DNA from: FEN-1250 sp039918615 | GTDB lineage: Bacteria > Gemmatimonadota > Gemmatimonadetes > Gemmatimonadales > Gemmatimonadaceae | Assembly (NCBI GenBank): GCA_039918615.1 | Contig: JBDSHG010000129.1 | Coordinates: 1 to 36,189, forward strand | DNA: 36,189 nucleotides | Reading direction: 5' to 3' | Shown here: piece after piece, positions 7,758 to 16,000 of the stretch | Position numbering within the stretch: the first letter of the stretch is position 1 | Layout of the letters: each line of letters starts with the position of its first letter | Position numbers and translations under genes: made by a program | Notes under the pieces: generated by a model | The model's database searches: none | Told to the model about the DNA's origin: nothing | Seen by the model: the letters and a program-made list of their open reading frames with translations, nothing else

Positions 7758-8180
7758 ATGAGCATGCGGACGCGAATTGGAACACAGAGCATCGTTGGAT
7801 ACGCACTCTCGATCGCGGCGACGGTCGTCATCGCGAGTGGCGCGCTGTCGGTGCGCGCATCGGCGCAGGATGTCGACCAGGCGCCTCCCTCGCGCGGCGC
7901 CGACTCCTCGCGCACGTACGCGGAGCCGACGAGCGTGTACAACGCGCATCGTGTCACACGCGTGATCGACGAAGGGACGCACGTCGTGCTCGCGGACGGA
8001 ACGATCTGGGAGGTCTATCTCCCCGACCGCCCCGCGGTGAATACGTGGCGGACGGGCGATCTGCTCATCGTGCGCGAGAGCAGCGTCACGCAGGGAGACT
8101 ACGACTACACGCTGAAGGACGGCCGCACGCGCAGCGCGGTGTACGCGCGGCTCGTGGGCGAGGTGCGAGGGCGAAGCTGA
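7758..8180 (+). CDS. Small exported protein of unknown function
   Basis: The 140-aa product starts at an ATG preceded by GGGGAGGT. Its signal peptide runs to about SVRASAQD. The mature part of about 100 residues has VTRVIDEGTHVVLADGTIWEVYLPDRPAVNTWRTGDLLIV as several beta strands, similar in feel to small periplasmic OB or SH3-like barrels. The stretch from VVLADGTIWEV to WRTGDLLIV recurs in small exported proteins that I cannot name. The stop lies inside a 12-bp terminator stem that it shares with the convergent SET gene. The 221 bases upstream (7537-7757) hold no gene I can support. Confidence 0.65.
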   Translation: MSMRTRIGTQSIVGYALSIAATVVIASGALSVRASAQDVDQAPPSRGADSSRTYAEPTSVYNAHRVTRVIDEGTHVVLADGTIWEVYLPDRPAVNTWRTGDLLIVRESSVTQGDYDYTLKDGRTRSAVYARLVGEVRGRS

Positions 8181-8210
8181 TCGCGGGCTACCGCCCGCGA
8201 TCAGACTTTT
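8177..8210 (+). terminator. Terminator overlapping both convergent stop codons
   Basis: A perfect 12-bp stem (8177-8188 with 8193-8204) closes a 4-base loop and is followed by ACTTTTT on the plus strand. The TGA of the plus-strand gene (8178-8180) lies in the left arm. The TAG of the minus-strand SET gene (8188-8190) lies at the stem/loop boundary, so the last SET codons form part of the right arm. Confidence 0.85.
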
Positions 8211-8754
8211 TCTTCGTCTTCGACCTGGTCAGCTGCTTCTTCGCGGTGCTCTTCGTCTTCACCTTCGACTTCGTCTTCCTTGCCGCCTTTTTCTTCCTCG
8301 GCATCGTGACTTTGGCCGAGACGATGGTGCCGCGGCAGTTGTCTGCGCCGCAGAGACACTTGTACAGCTGCTCGTCCTTCTTCGTCGTCTTCGGCGTGCG
8401 CTCGTAGTTGTAATCATATGCGAGCTCCTCGCCCTTCCGGATCGTGCGATTCGCCTCGATGTACACGCGGCGCTTCTCGATGATCGCGTCGCAGTTCGGA
8501 TCGCACGAGTGGTTGATGAAGCGCGCCTCGTTCCCGTCGTAGGTCGCGTCGATCACCTTCCGCTTGTCGACCGAGAAGAGGAAGGTGTGGTGGTTCTTCA
8601 CGTTCTTATCGTCGTAGAGCCGGTCGGATTCCTCGGCCGTGATGTTCCTTCCGACGTATTCGACGAGACGGGTTCCCTTGCGGATGTCCTTCAGCGCGAA
8701 GGCGCCCTTGCCGTGAACACCGGAATTCCGAATGATGAAGTATTGGTTTTTCAT
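8188..8754 (-). CDS. SET-domain protein-lysine methyltransferase with Lys-rich tail
   Basis: The 188-aa protein is a compact SET domain (residues 1-120) that transfers methyl groups from S-adenosylmethionine to protein lysines. Visible motifs are the N-terminal GVHGKGAFALKDIRKGT and the cofactor/active-site RFINHSCDPNC (78-88). The catalytic ELAYDYNY lies at 110-117, and a post-SET zinc cluster is formed by C133, C135 and C140 with C85 or C88. Residues 150-188 are an unstructured basic tail (PRKKKAARKTKSKVKTKSTA and on) resembling histone H1 or HU-like tails, which should bind DNA and could itself be methylated. Such bacterial SET proteins occur sporadically and are often viewed as transferred from eukaryotes. 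The substrate here is unknown. It is transcribed in the same direction as the ABC exporter, 55 bp downstream. Confidence 0.92.
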   Translation of the reverse strand: MKNQYFIIRNSGVHGKGAFALKDIRKGTRLVEYVGRNITAEESDRLYDDKNVKNHHTFLFSVDKRKVIDATYDGNEARFINHSCDPNCDAIIEKRRVYIEANRTIRKGEELAYDYNYERTPKTTKKDEQLYKCLCGADNCRGTIVSAKVTMPRKKKAARKTKSKVKTKSTAKKQLTRSKTKKKSDRGR

Positions 8755-8781
8755 CCGTGGGGATCGAAGCGGAAAGCGTGA

Positions 8782-8804
8782 ATGCCGCGCAGCGCGCGCG
8801 GCAT
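8782..8804. other. Short GC-rich hairpin between ABC exporter and SET gene
   Basis: A perfect 9-bp inverted repeat (ATGCCGCGC at 8782-8790 with GCGCGGCAT at 8796-8804) has a 5-base loop and lies just past the exporter stop. No T-tract follows on the minus strand, so it is a weak terminator candidate or an mRNA-stabilising hairpin. Confidence 0.5.
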
Positions 8805-8809
8805 CGTGC

Positions 8810-10654
8810 TCAGAGTGAGCTGTCGGGACGCACCGTCACCTTCACGGCGTCCTTGACTTCGGAGAGGGTGAAGTCCTCGCCCGGATTGATGAACTGATCC
8901 AGTTCGGCACGGTACTGCGTGTCGTACAGCTGCTTGTAGCGGCCGCCCAGCCGCAGGAGCTCGGGCTGCGTACCACGCTCGACGATCTGTCCACCTTCGA
9001 GCACGAGAATCTGATTCGCGCTCGCGATCGTCGAGAGCCGGTGCGCAATCACGAACGTCGTGCGCCCCGTCCGCAACGAGCGGAGCCCATCGCGGATGAG
9101 CGCCTCGCTCTCGCTGTCGAGGCTCGACGTCGCCTCGTCCAGAATGAGTATCCGCGGATCGGCGAGAATCGCGCGCGCGATGGCGACGCGTTGCCGCTGT
9201 CCGCCCGAAAGCCGCACGCCGCGCTCGCCGACGATGGTGTCGTAGCCAAGCTCGAACTCCCGAATGAACTCGTCGCAGTGGGCGATGCGGCTCGCCTCGA
9301 CGATCTCCGCCATCGTGGCGCCCGGCTTCGAGAACGCGATGTTCTCGCCGACGGTGCCGTCGAACAGGAAGTTGTCCTGCAGCACCACGCCGAGGTGCGA
9401 GCGGTACTGCCGCAGCCTGAGCGACTCGAGCGGGCGATCGTCGATCGTGATCGTCCCCTGCTGCGGATGATTGAAAGCCATGATGAGGCTGATCAGCGTG
9501 CTCTTGCCCGATCCACTCGAGCCGACCAGCGCCGTCGTCGAGCCCGCAGGCGCGTGGAAGCTCACGTCGCGCAGCACCGGCATATCCGGCTTGTATTCGA
9601 ACCAGACATGGTCGAAACGCACATCACCGACGAGCGCCGACACGTCGTCAAGCGTGCCGTCGTTCTCGTCCTCCGTCGCCATCCGGCGGATCTCGCGGAT
9701 GCGATCGAGCCCCGCGAACGCCTCGCTGATCTGTGTCCCGATCGACGCGATCTGGATCAGCGGCGCCGCCAGCAGCCCGACGAAGAACACGTAGGTGATG
9801 AAGTCGCCGAGCGTCATCTTACCGGCGAGGATGCTGTGGCCCCCGAAGATGATCATGATCACACCGACGACCCCGATGATGAGCGTCGAGAACGCGGTGA
9901 CCGCCGAGACGCCGGTGACCGTCGATGCGATGTTGCGGAAGAGCCTGTGGATCCCGACCGCAAAGATCTTCTCCTCGCGCCGCTCCGCCACATACGTCTT
10001 CACGATGCGCACGCCACCCATCGCCTGCGCGAGCCGCCCCGTCACCTCGGCGGTGATCGCGTTGCGCTGCCGGAAGATCGGGCGCAGCCGCTTGAACGCC
10101 ACCGCCATGCCGCCGCCGAAGGCGAGCAGGATGACCAGTGTGATCGTCGTCATCTGCCAATTCAGATAGAACAGAACGCCGAGTGCGACGATGGCGGTGA
10201 TGATCCCACCTACCAGCTGCACGAGCCCCGTCCCGACGAGATTACGAATCCCCTCGGCATCCGTCATCACGCGCGAAATGAGAATGCCGCTCTGCGTCGA
10301 GTCGAAGTAGCTGACGGGGAGGCGGAGGATGTGCGCCTGGACCTTCTTGCGCATATCGGCGATCGCGCGCTGTGCGGCGACGCTCATCACCTGCGACAGC
10401 CCGAACGAGGTCGCGGCCTGAATCACTGTCGCGATGCCGACGGCGGCGGCGAGATAGTAGAGCATCCCCACCTTATGCTTGCCGATGACATCGTCGATCA
10501 GGAACTTCGCGCTCGCGGGAAGCACGAAACCCGCCGCCTGATTGATGACCATCAGCGGGAAGGCGATCGCGAGCTTCTTCCTGTGCGCCCAGATCAGCTC
10601 GCGCGCTTCGGCCCACGCGTTGTTGTAGTCGATCTTCCGCTTTTCCTCAGCCAC
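8810..10654 (-). CDS. MsbA-like ABC exporter, fused permease and ATPase
   Basis: The 614-aa half-transporter should act as a homodimer in the inner membrane. Residues of about 25-320 form the six-helix type-1 exporter domain, with the typical coupling region SYFDSTQSGILISRVMTDAE. The ATPase follows: Walker A GSSGSGKST (378-386), Q-loop VLQDNFLFDGTV, signature LSGGQ (482-486), Walker B ILILDE (502-507) and switch His538. The closest named relatives by layout are MsbA/lipid-A and multidrug exporters; the substrate cannot be read from sequence. The start is a GTG at 10654 behind AGGCGG. The 102 bases to the PBP1C stop hold TTGACG (near 10690-10700 on the minus strand), which could be a -35 box, but no clear -10 follows. 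Confidence 0.9.
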   Translation of the reverse strand: MAEEKRKIDYNNAWAEARELIWAHRKKLAIAFPLMVINQAAGFVLPASAKFLIDDVIGKHKVGMLYYLAAAVGIATVIQAATSFGLSQVMSVAAQRAIADMRKKVQAHILRLPVSYFDSTQSGILISRVMTDAEGIRNLVGTGLVQLVGGIITAIVALGVLFYLNWQMTTITLVILLAFGGGMAVAFKRLRPIFRQRNAITAEVTGRLAQAMGGVRIVKTYVAERREEKIFAVGIHRLFRNIASTVTGVSAVTAFSTLIIGVVGVIMIIFGGHSILAGKMTLGDFITYVFFVGLLAAPLIQIASIGTQISEAFAGLDRIREIRRMATEDENDGTLDDVSALVGDVRFDHVWFEYKPDMPVLRDVSFHAPAGSTTALVGSSGSGKSTLISLIMAFNHPQQGTITIDDRPLESLRLRQYRSHLGVVLQDNFLFDGTVGENIAFSKPGATMAEIVEASRIAHCDEFIREFELGYDTIVGERGVRLSGGQRQRVAIARAILADPRILILDEATSSLDSESEALIRDGLRSLRTGRTTFVIAHRLSTIASANQILVLEGGQIVERGTQPELLRLGGRYKQLYDTQYRAELDQFINPGEDFTLSEVKDAVKVTVRPDSSL

Positions 10655-10756
10655 CCGCCCGCCTGTTCTTCGAGATTCGTGAAAGATACGTGCCCGTCAA
10701 GGGTGAACGCGCGTGGCCGGTACGCGGTGCCAACGAGTACTCGGCGGCGCTGCGGC

Positions 10757-13042
10757 TCAGCGCTCGACGGTGACGCGTACCTCGTCGTTCTGCGCGCCGG
10801 ACGCGCTCGCGCGAATGACGTGCGTGCCGGCGATGAGTGGGAGACGGTTCGCGCTCGTCGGGCGCCCATCGACGAACCAGCGCACCTCGCGCGCATTGGC
10901 GCCCTCGGCGCGTAACGCGATGGTGGCGAAGCGAGCGTCGACGCCGGGAGGCACGCCGTAGCGATCGCCGTTCCGCGGTGAGCTGATGCGAAAGGTCGGC
11001 GCATGCGCGGAGGCGACGGCCGCCACGGGAGCGTGGAGCGCGCTGTCTCCCGCAGCCGCGAGCATGGCGTCGCCACCCTGACTCCGCCAATCGGAATACT
11101 CGGCGGGGAGGGTCACGCCGCCCCCGCGATGCCAGTCGTCTCGCGCGGTTGGCGCGGTGCCCGGGGCAAACCACTCGGCGAGCGACGGGCAGTCATTCGC
11201 CACGAGCAATCCGGAGAGCGCGCACACCTCCGCCTGCGCCGCACCCACGCTCGCCGGCGATGGGAGTACACCGGGCTCGTACCGCGCCGCGGTGTGCATG
11301 ACGACGCGATGCATGAGCGGTCCGGCGCCGGTCACACCGCTCACCCCATCCATCGGGCGGCCGTTGAAGTTGCCGACCCACACCGCGACGGTGAATCCTG
11401 CCGTCGTCGCCACGGCCCAGTTGTCCGTGAAGTGGCGACTCGTGCCTGTCTTCGCTGCGGCGGCAAAGGGAAAGTCGAGCGCGCTCTCGATTCCGAAGCC
11501 CGGCGCGCGGGCGACGGGATCGGCGAGGATGTCGAGCACGAGTGCGGCGGAGAGCGGCGTCATGACACGATGCGATTCGTGTGCGCCATTCTCGATGCCC
11601 GTCTGCGCAGCGCGCGTGGAGATTGGCCGCCACACGCCGCGATTCGCGAGCGCGCGATAGCCATTCGCGAGCTCGAGCAGCGTCACGTCGCCATTGCCGA
11701 GCGCGAGGCCCAGTCCGTAGTAATCCGCGCTCCCGTGCAGCGAGGCGAAGCCCGCCTGATGCAGCGTCTGCAACAGGCTTCCCGCGCCGAGCTGCTGCGT
11801 GAGCTCGATGGCGGGGATGTTGTAGGAGCTGCCGAGCGCGGTTCGCGCGCGCACGGGGCCGTGATACTGGCGGTCGTAGTTGCGCGGGTGATAGGGGCCG
11901 GTGGACGTCCGATACGTGTGCGGGATGTCGGCGAGGATCGACGCGGGGGTGAAGCCGCGATCGAAGGCGAGACCGTAGAGAAATGGCTTGAGCGCGGAGC
12001 CGGGCTGTCGCGGAGAGGTGACCATGTCCGTCTGCCCAGAGGTATCGGCCCAGAAGTCGGGTGAGCCGACCCAGGCGAGCACCTGGCCGCTGCGATTGTC
12101 GAGGACGACGGCGGCCGCCTGCTCAACGCCGCGCTCGCGCAGATCGCGCACGGTGCGCTTCACCTCGAGATCGACGTCGTTCTGCAGCGCGTAGTCGAGC
12201 GACGTCCGCACCTCGGCATCGTCCCCCACGCCGCGCTGCATCGTGCTGTCGGCCTCCGCGAGAAAGTGCGTAGTGAAGTGCGGCGCGAGAAAGCGCTGCA
12301 CGGCCGCCGGCGCGAGCACGGGCTCCTGCAGCGCGAGCGCGATGACCGACTCCGTCGCGACGCCGGCGCCGCGCATACGCTCGAGCGCGAGCGCGCGCCG
12401 CGCGCGCGCGCGACGCGGCGAGACGAGCGGGTTGTCGGCAGAGGGCGCGTGCGCGAGCCCGGCGAGCATCGCGGCCTGCCCGACACTCACCTCGCGCGCC
12501 GTCGCTCCGAAGTACAGCGACGCTCCCGACTCGACACCGACCGCCGCCTGCCCGAGCTGGATGCGATTCAGATACTGCTCGAGCATCTCCTGTCGGGAGA
12601 GATGCGCGCCGAGCCGGAGGGCCCAGAGTGTCTGCACGACCTTGCCGGAGATGGTTCGCGGCGTGGGGTGCAGCAGCCGCGCTGTCTGCATCGCGATCGT
12701 CGACGCGCCGGAAACGACGCGACGCGCCCGCGCATCGTGCCACGCCGCGCGCGCGACGGCGCGCCAGTCGATGGCGCCATGCGAGAAGAAGCGGCGGTCC
12801 TCCACCGCGACGAACGCGGCGATGAGCTTCGCGTCGATGCGCGCGATGGGAAGCCAGCGCGCGCGGCTGCCGTCTGCCGCGCGCGTGGTGCGAAGCACGA
12901 CGCCATCGCGATCGGTGATCGTCAACGCGGGCTGCGCGATCGGTGCGATGAGCGCGCGCGGCAACGGCCACGCCACGAACGACGCGGCAGCGAGAGCAGA
13001 GATGCAAGCGCCAGTCAGCACAGCCAGCGCGAGGCGCTTCAC
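10757..13042 (-). CDS. pbpC: Penicillin-binding protein 1C
   Basis: The 761-aa class A PBP polymerises glycan strands and carries a transpeptidase-like domain in the periplasm. A single N-terminal membrane helix (residues 4-30) leads into the glycosyltransferase domain, with catalytic E81 in AVEDRRFF, then SGASTIAMQTARLL and LEQYLNRIQLG. The transpeptidase domain has SxxK S349-K352 (GSALKPF), SYN at 406-408 and KTGTS at 531-535. The C-terminal about 90 residues (RISSPRNGDRYGVPPG to the end) match the BiPBP_C domain that is specific to PBP1C. The GTG start overlaps the alpha-2-macroglobulin stop as GTGA and has GGAGGG upstream. This pairing is the known bacterial A2M/PBP1C unit, thought to couple protease defence with wall repair. 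Confidence 0.95.
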   Translation of the reverse strand: MKRLALAVLTGACISALAAASFVAWPLPRALIAPIAQPALTITDRDGVVLRTTRAADGSRARWLPIARIDAKLIAAFVAVEDRRFFSHGAIDWRAVARAAWHDARARRVVSGASTIAMQTARLLHPTPRTISGKVVQTLWALRLGAHLSRQEMLEQYLNRIQLGQAAVGVESGASLYFGATAREVSVGQAAMLAGLAHAPSADNPLVSPRRARARRALALERMRGAGVATESVIALALQEPVLAPAAVQRFLAPHFTTHFLAEADSTMQRGVGDDAEVRTSLDYALQNDVDLEVKRTVRDLRERGVEQAAAVVLDNRSGQVLAWVGSPDFWADTSGQTDMVTSPRQPGSALKPFLYGLAFDRGFTPASILADIPHTYRTSTGPYHPRNYDRQYHGPVRARTALGSSYNIPAIELTQQLGAGSLLQTLHQAGFASLHGSADYYGLGLALGNGDVTLLELANGYRALANRGVWRPISTRAAQTGIENGAHESHRVMTPLSAALVLDILADPVARAPGFGIESALDFPFAAAAKTGTSRHFTDNWAVATTAGFTVAVWVGNFNGRPMDGVSGVTGAGPLMHRVVMHTAARYEPGVLPSPASVGAAQAEVCALSGLLVANDCPSLAEWFAPGTAPTARDDWHRGGGVTLPAEYSDWRSQGGDAMLAAAGDSALHAPVAAVASAHAPTFRISSPRNGDRYGVPPGVDARFATIALRAEGANAREVRWFVDGRPTSANRLPLIAGTHVIRASASGAQNDEVRVTVER

Positions 13043-16000
13043 CGTGACCCTCCGCCCTTCGCCACCGGCGTCACCGTGAACACCCCGCCATCACTCCGCC
13101 CGCTCACCGACGGATTGTACATCTCCTCCGCGTGCGCCGGTGGGCGCATGAACACTCCCGGCGTCGTCGCGCGCGCGATGTAGCTCGCCGTGTACACCCC
13201 TGGCCAGAGATACGTCGCGACGTACACCACGCGATCGTCGCGTATCTCCTTGTGGTCCCACGGCGACCACCACCCCGAATCCCACACGCCGTAGCCCCAG
13301 CGATACGGCGATCCGCTGTCGGCATCACCGCCACTGTCATCATCCGCATCGCCGCTCGCCTCGAACGCCGCGCCCGGTCCGGGCAGCGCGGCCGCCGTGC
13401 GCAGCGAGAGATCCACCGCCTCGAGCCCCGCGGGAAGCGGATCATCGAGCACGAGGAAATGCCGCTCCGACTTGATGGTCACGCGCATCCGCACGCGCAC
13501 CAGCTCTCCCTCGGCCACGCTCACCAGCGGCATCGGCTTGTCGTAGCTCTCGTACCACCGCTCCACCTGGATCCCCGTGTCCTCCGGGCGCACCGGCTGC
13601 GTCTTCGGCACCTCGGAGACGGTGATATAGTAGTAGGCGAGCCCGTTCCCTTTCGGCAAGTCGAGCGCGAGCCGCAGCTTCTGCGCGCCGCCGGGGAGTG
13701 GCGTGAGCAATCCCGCGAGCGACACGCTCGAATCCGTGCCGCTGGCCGACGTCGCGATGATCGTGCGCCCTGCCGCGCGCACGCGGATCCCCGCGGCCGC
13801 CGCCGTCTTCTGCTGCTGCTCGAACATCGCGAGCGCAATGGCCGTGGATCCCTGGTCCTGCGTGTTCCACAGCCCCGCGCTCGTGCGCGACTGATCGAGC
13901 AGCGCCTGCACGATCGGACCGACTAGCGGATGCGTCGGATTCACCGCGAGTGTCGCGGTGAGCAGCCGCGCCATCGGACGCGCCTTGGACGCGAAGTAAA
14001 AATCGTGCTGCGAGGTGATTGGAAGCACCGCGCGCGTCCCCTCGAGATGCACCCGCGCCCACAGCGGCGCGATCAGCGTCGTCGCCTCCTTCATCGCATT
14101 GCGCCGCGCGAGCACCTCCGCGAGACGCAGCCTGTCCTCCCACCACAGCTGCGTCGCGAGCGCGACGAGCTGATGCTCCGCCGCGATATCCGGCTTCCCG
14201 ATTCGACTGAGGAAATCGGCGGACGCGACGCGATCCGAGAGGCGCGTGCGACGATCGGTGTACCAGCTCGCGACCGGCGTGAACTGCATGGACGACGCGC
14301 CCGCGTTGAGATCCTTGCGCAGATAGTCGTCGAGCCGCGCGAGCACCGAGTCATCCACCGCAACCCCCGTGCGCTTCGCGGCGAGGAGGAAGCTCCCTGC
14401 ATACTCGGTGAGCCACGGCGACGTCCAGTCGCGTGCGTGCCAGAGCCCGATGCCGCCATCCGAGCGCTGCCGGCCGCTGATCACCGCTACCGCGCGCGCG
14501 ACGTCGCGCTGCATGCGCGCGCGCGCGAGCGTCGTGTCGCTCTTCGCATTGAGCAGCGCAAGCAGCGGGAGCGCCGCGCTCGTCACCTGCTCGGTGCACT
14601 CGTACGGATAGACGCGCAGCCCGTCGGCGAGCCCGCGCAGCACGGCAACCGGCGAACCGCCGAGCGAGAAGGTGACGCGCGAGCGCGCAGGATCGAGGCC
14701 GGCCGAGAGCGTCATGTCGGCGGAGCCCGAGTCGCGCAGCACGCCGGCGACGGTGACGTAGTGCGGCAGATACTCCGCGCGCACCGGCACCTTCGTCAAC
14801 ACCGCATCGGCATCCTTCCCGCTCGTCACTCCATAACGGAAAGCGGCGGTGTCGGCCGGCGTCGCGTGGAAGGAGAAGCGCACTTCTCGCCCGCGCCCCG
14901 CCTCGAGCGTCGCGCTCTTGCTCTTCTCGCCGCGCAGCTCGATGCCAGTCGCCGATGCATCGATGCGTACCGTCGGCGTGCCTCCCGCGCGCTGATTCAC
15001 CACAGCGCCAGCGGTGAACACATCGCCGGGGCGCACGAACCGTGGAAGCGCCGCGCGCGCGACGAGCGGCCGCGTCACGAGCAGCGACGACTCACCCTTG
15101 CCATAGCGATCCCCCGCGGTCACCGCCACGGCCATCACCTTGAACGTCGTGAGATTGTCCGGAAGCTTCGCGGCCGCGGTTGCACGACCGTCCGCGTCCG
15201 TGACGACGGAGCCCAGGAAGAAGGCGGTGGTCTTGAACTGGCTGCGCAACACGTCGGAGCGATCGGCGCCGCCGCCGCCCCCCGCCGCAAATCCCTTCTC
15301 ACCCTCGGGGATCTGCGGTGCGACGTTCGCCATGTTGCTCGCGAGCCGCATCCCGATGCCACGCGCGCGATAGAGCTGGTCGATCGGATCCGGAGTCTTG
15401 TACCCCGTCAGCGCGAGCACCCCTTCATCCACGGCCCACAGCGTGACCTCCGATCGCTGCCCAGCACCCTTCACATCGCGCACGCGCACCGCGATGCGCG
15501 CGCTGTCGCCCGGGCGAAACTCGGCGCGCGCCGGCGTCACCTCCACCGCTAGTCGCTTCACCTCCGGCGTCACGCGCAACTCCGTGTAGCCGACGCGAAT
15601 CGTCGGGCGCCCCGGATCGTCGAGATGTCCGGGCGGCGCGCTGCGTCCGCGCGCGATGAAGATCGAGATGAACGCGTTCGGCGCGTACGCCTCCGTGATC
15701 GGAAATTTCAGTGTCGTCGAGCCCGACGTCAGCGTCATCCGCCTCTGCTCGATCAGCCCCTCGCGCTCCACGGTGATCCACGCCTCGACGCCCGTGAACG
15801 GCGACGCGAAAAGCACCGTCGCCGTGTCGCCGACGACGTAACCCGTGCGGTCCGCGATGACGTCGACCTTGAGCCGGCTCTCGTCGTCCCACGGCACCCA
15901 GTCGGTGCCAGTCGCCCAGCGATAAAAGGTCGTCGTCGCATCGCGTTTCTTCTCGTCGACGGCGCGGAGCGTCACGGTGTACGTGCCCCCCGCGGTCGGG

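Noticed and set aside
9041..10915. A 624-codon open frame antisense to the ABC exporter
   Set aside because: The frame is Arg/Asp/His-rich with no domain, and it mirrors the third-position GC of a clearly real gene.
12380..12420. Run of CG dinucleotides as a Z-DNA or repeat element
   Set aside because: It is in the pbpC coding region and encodes an Ala/Arg-rich helix; such runs recur in this genome's Arg/Ala codons.
13930..15552. A 540-codon open frame antisense to the A2M gene
   Set aside because: Composition is almost entirely Arg/Ala/His with no motif; the opposite frame encodes the conserved thioester protein.
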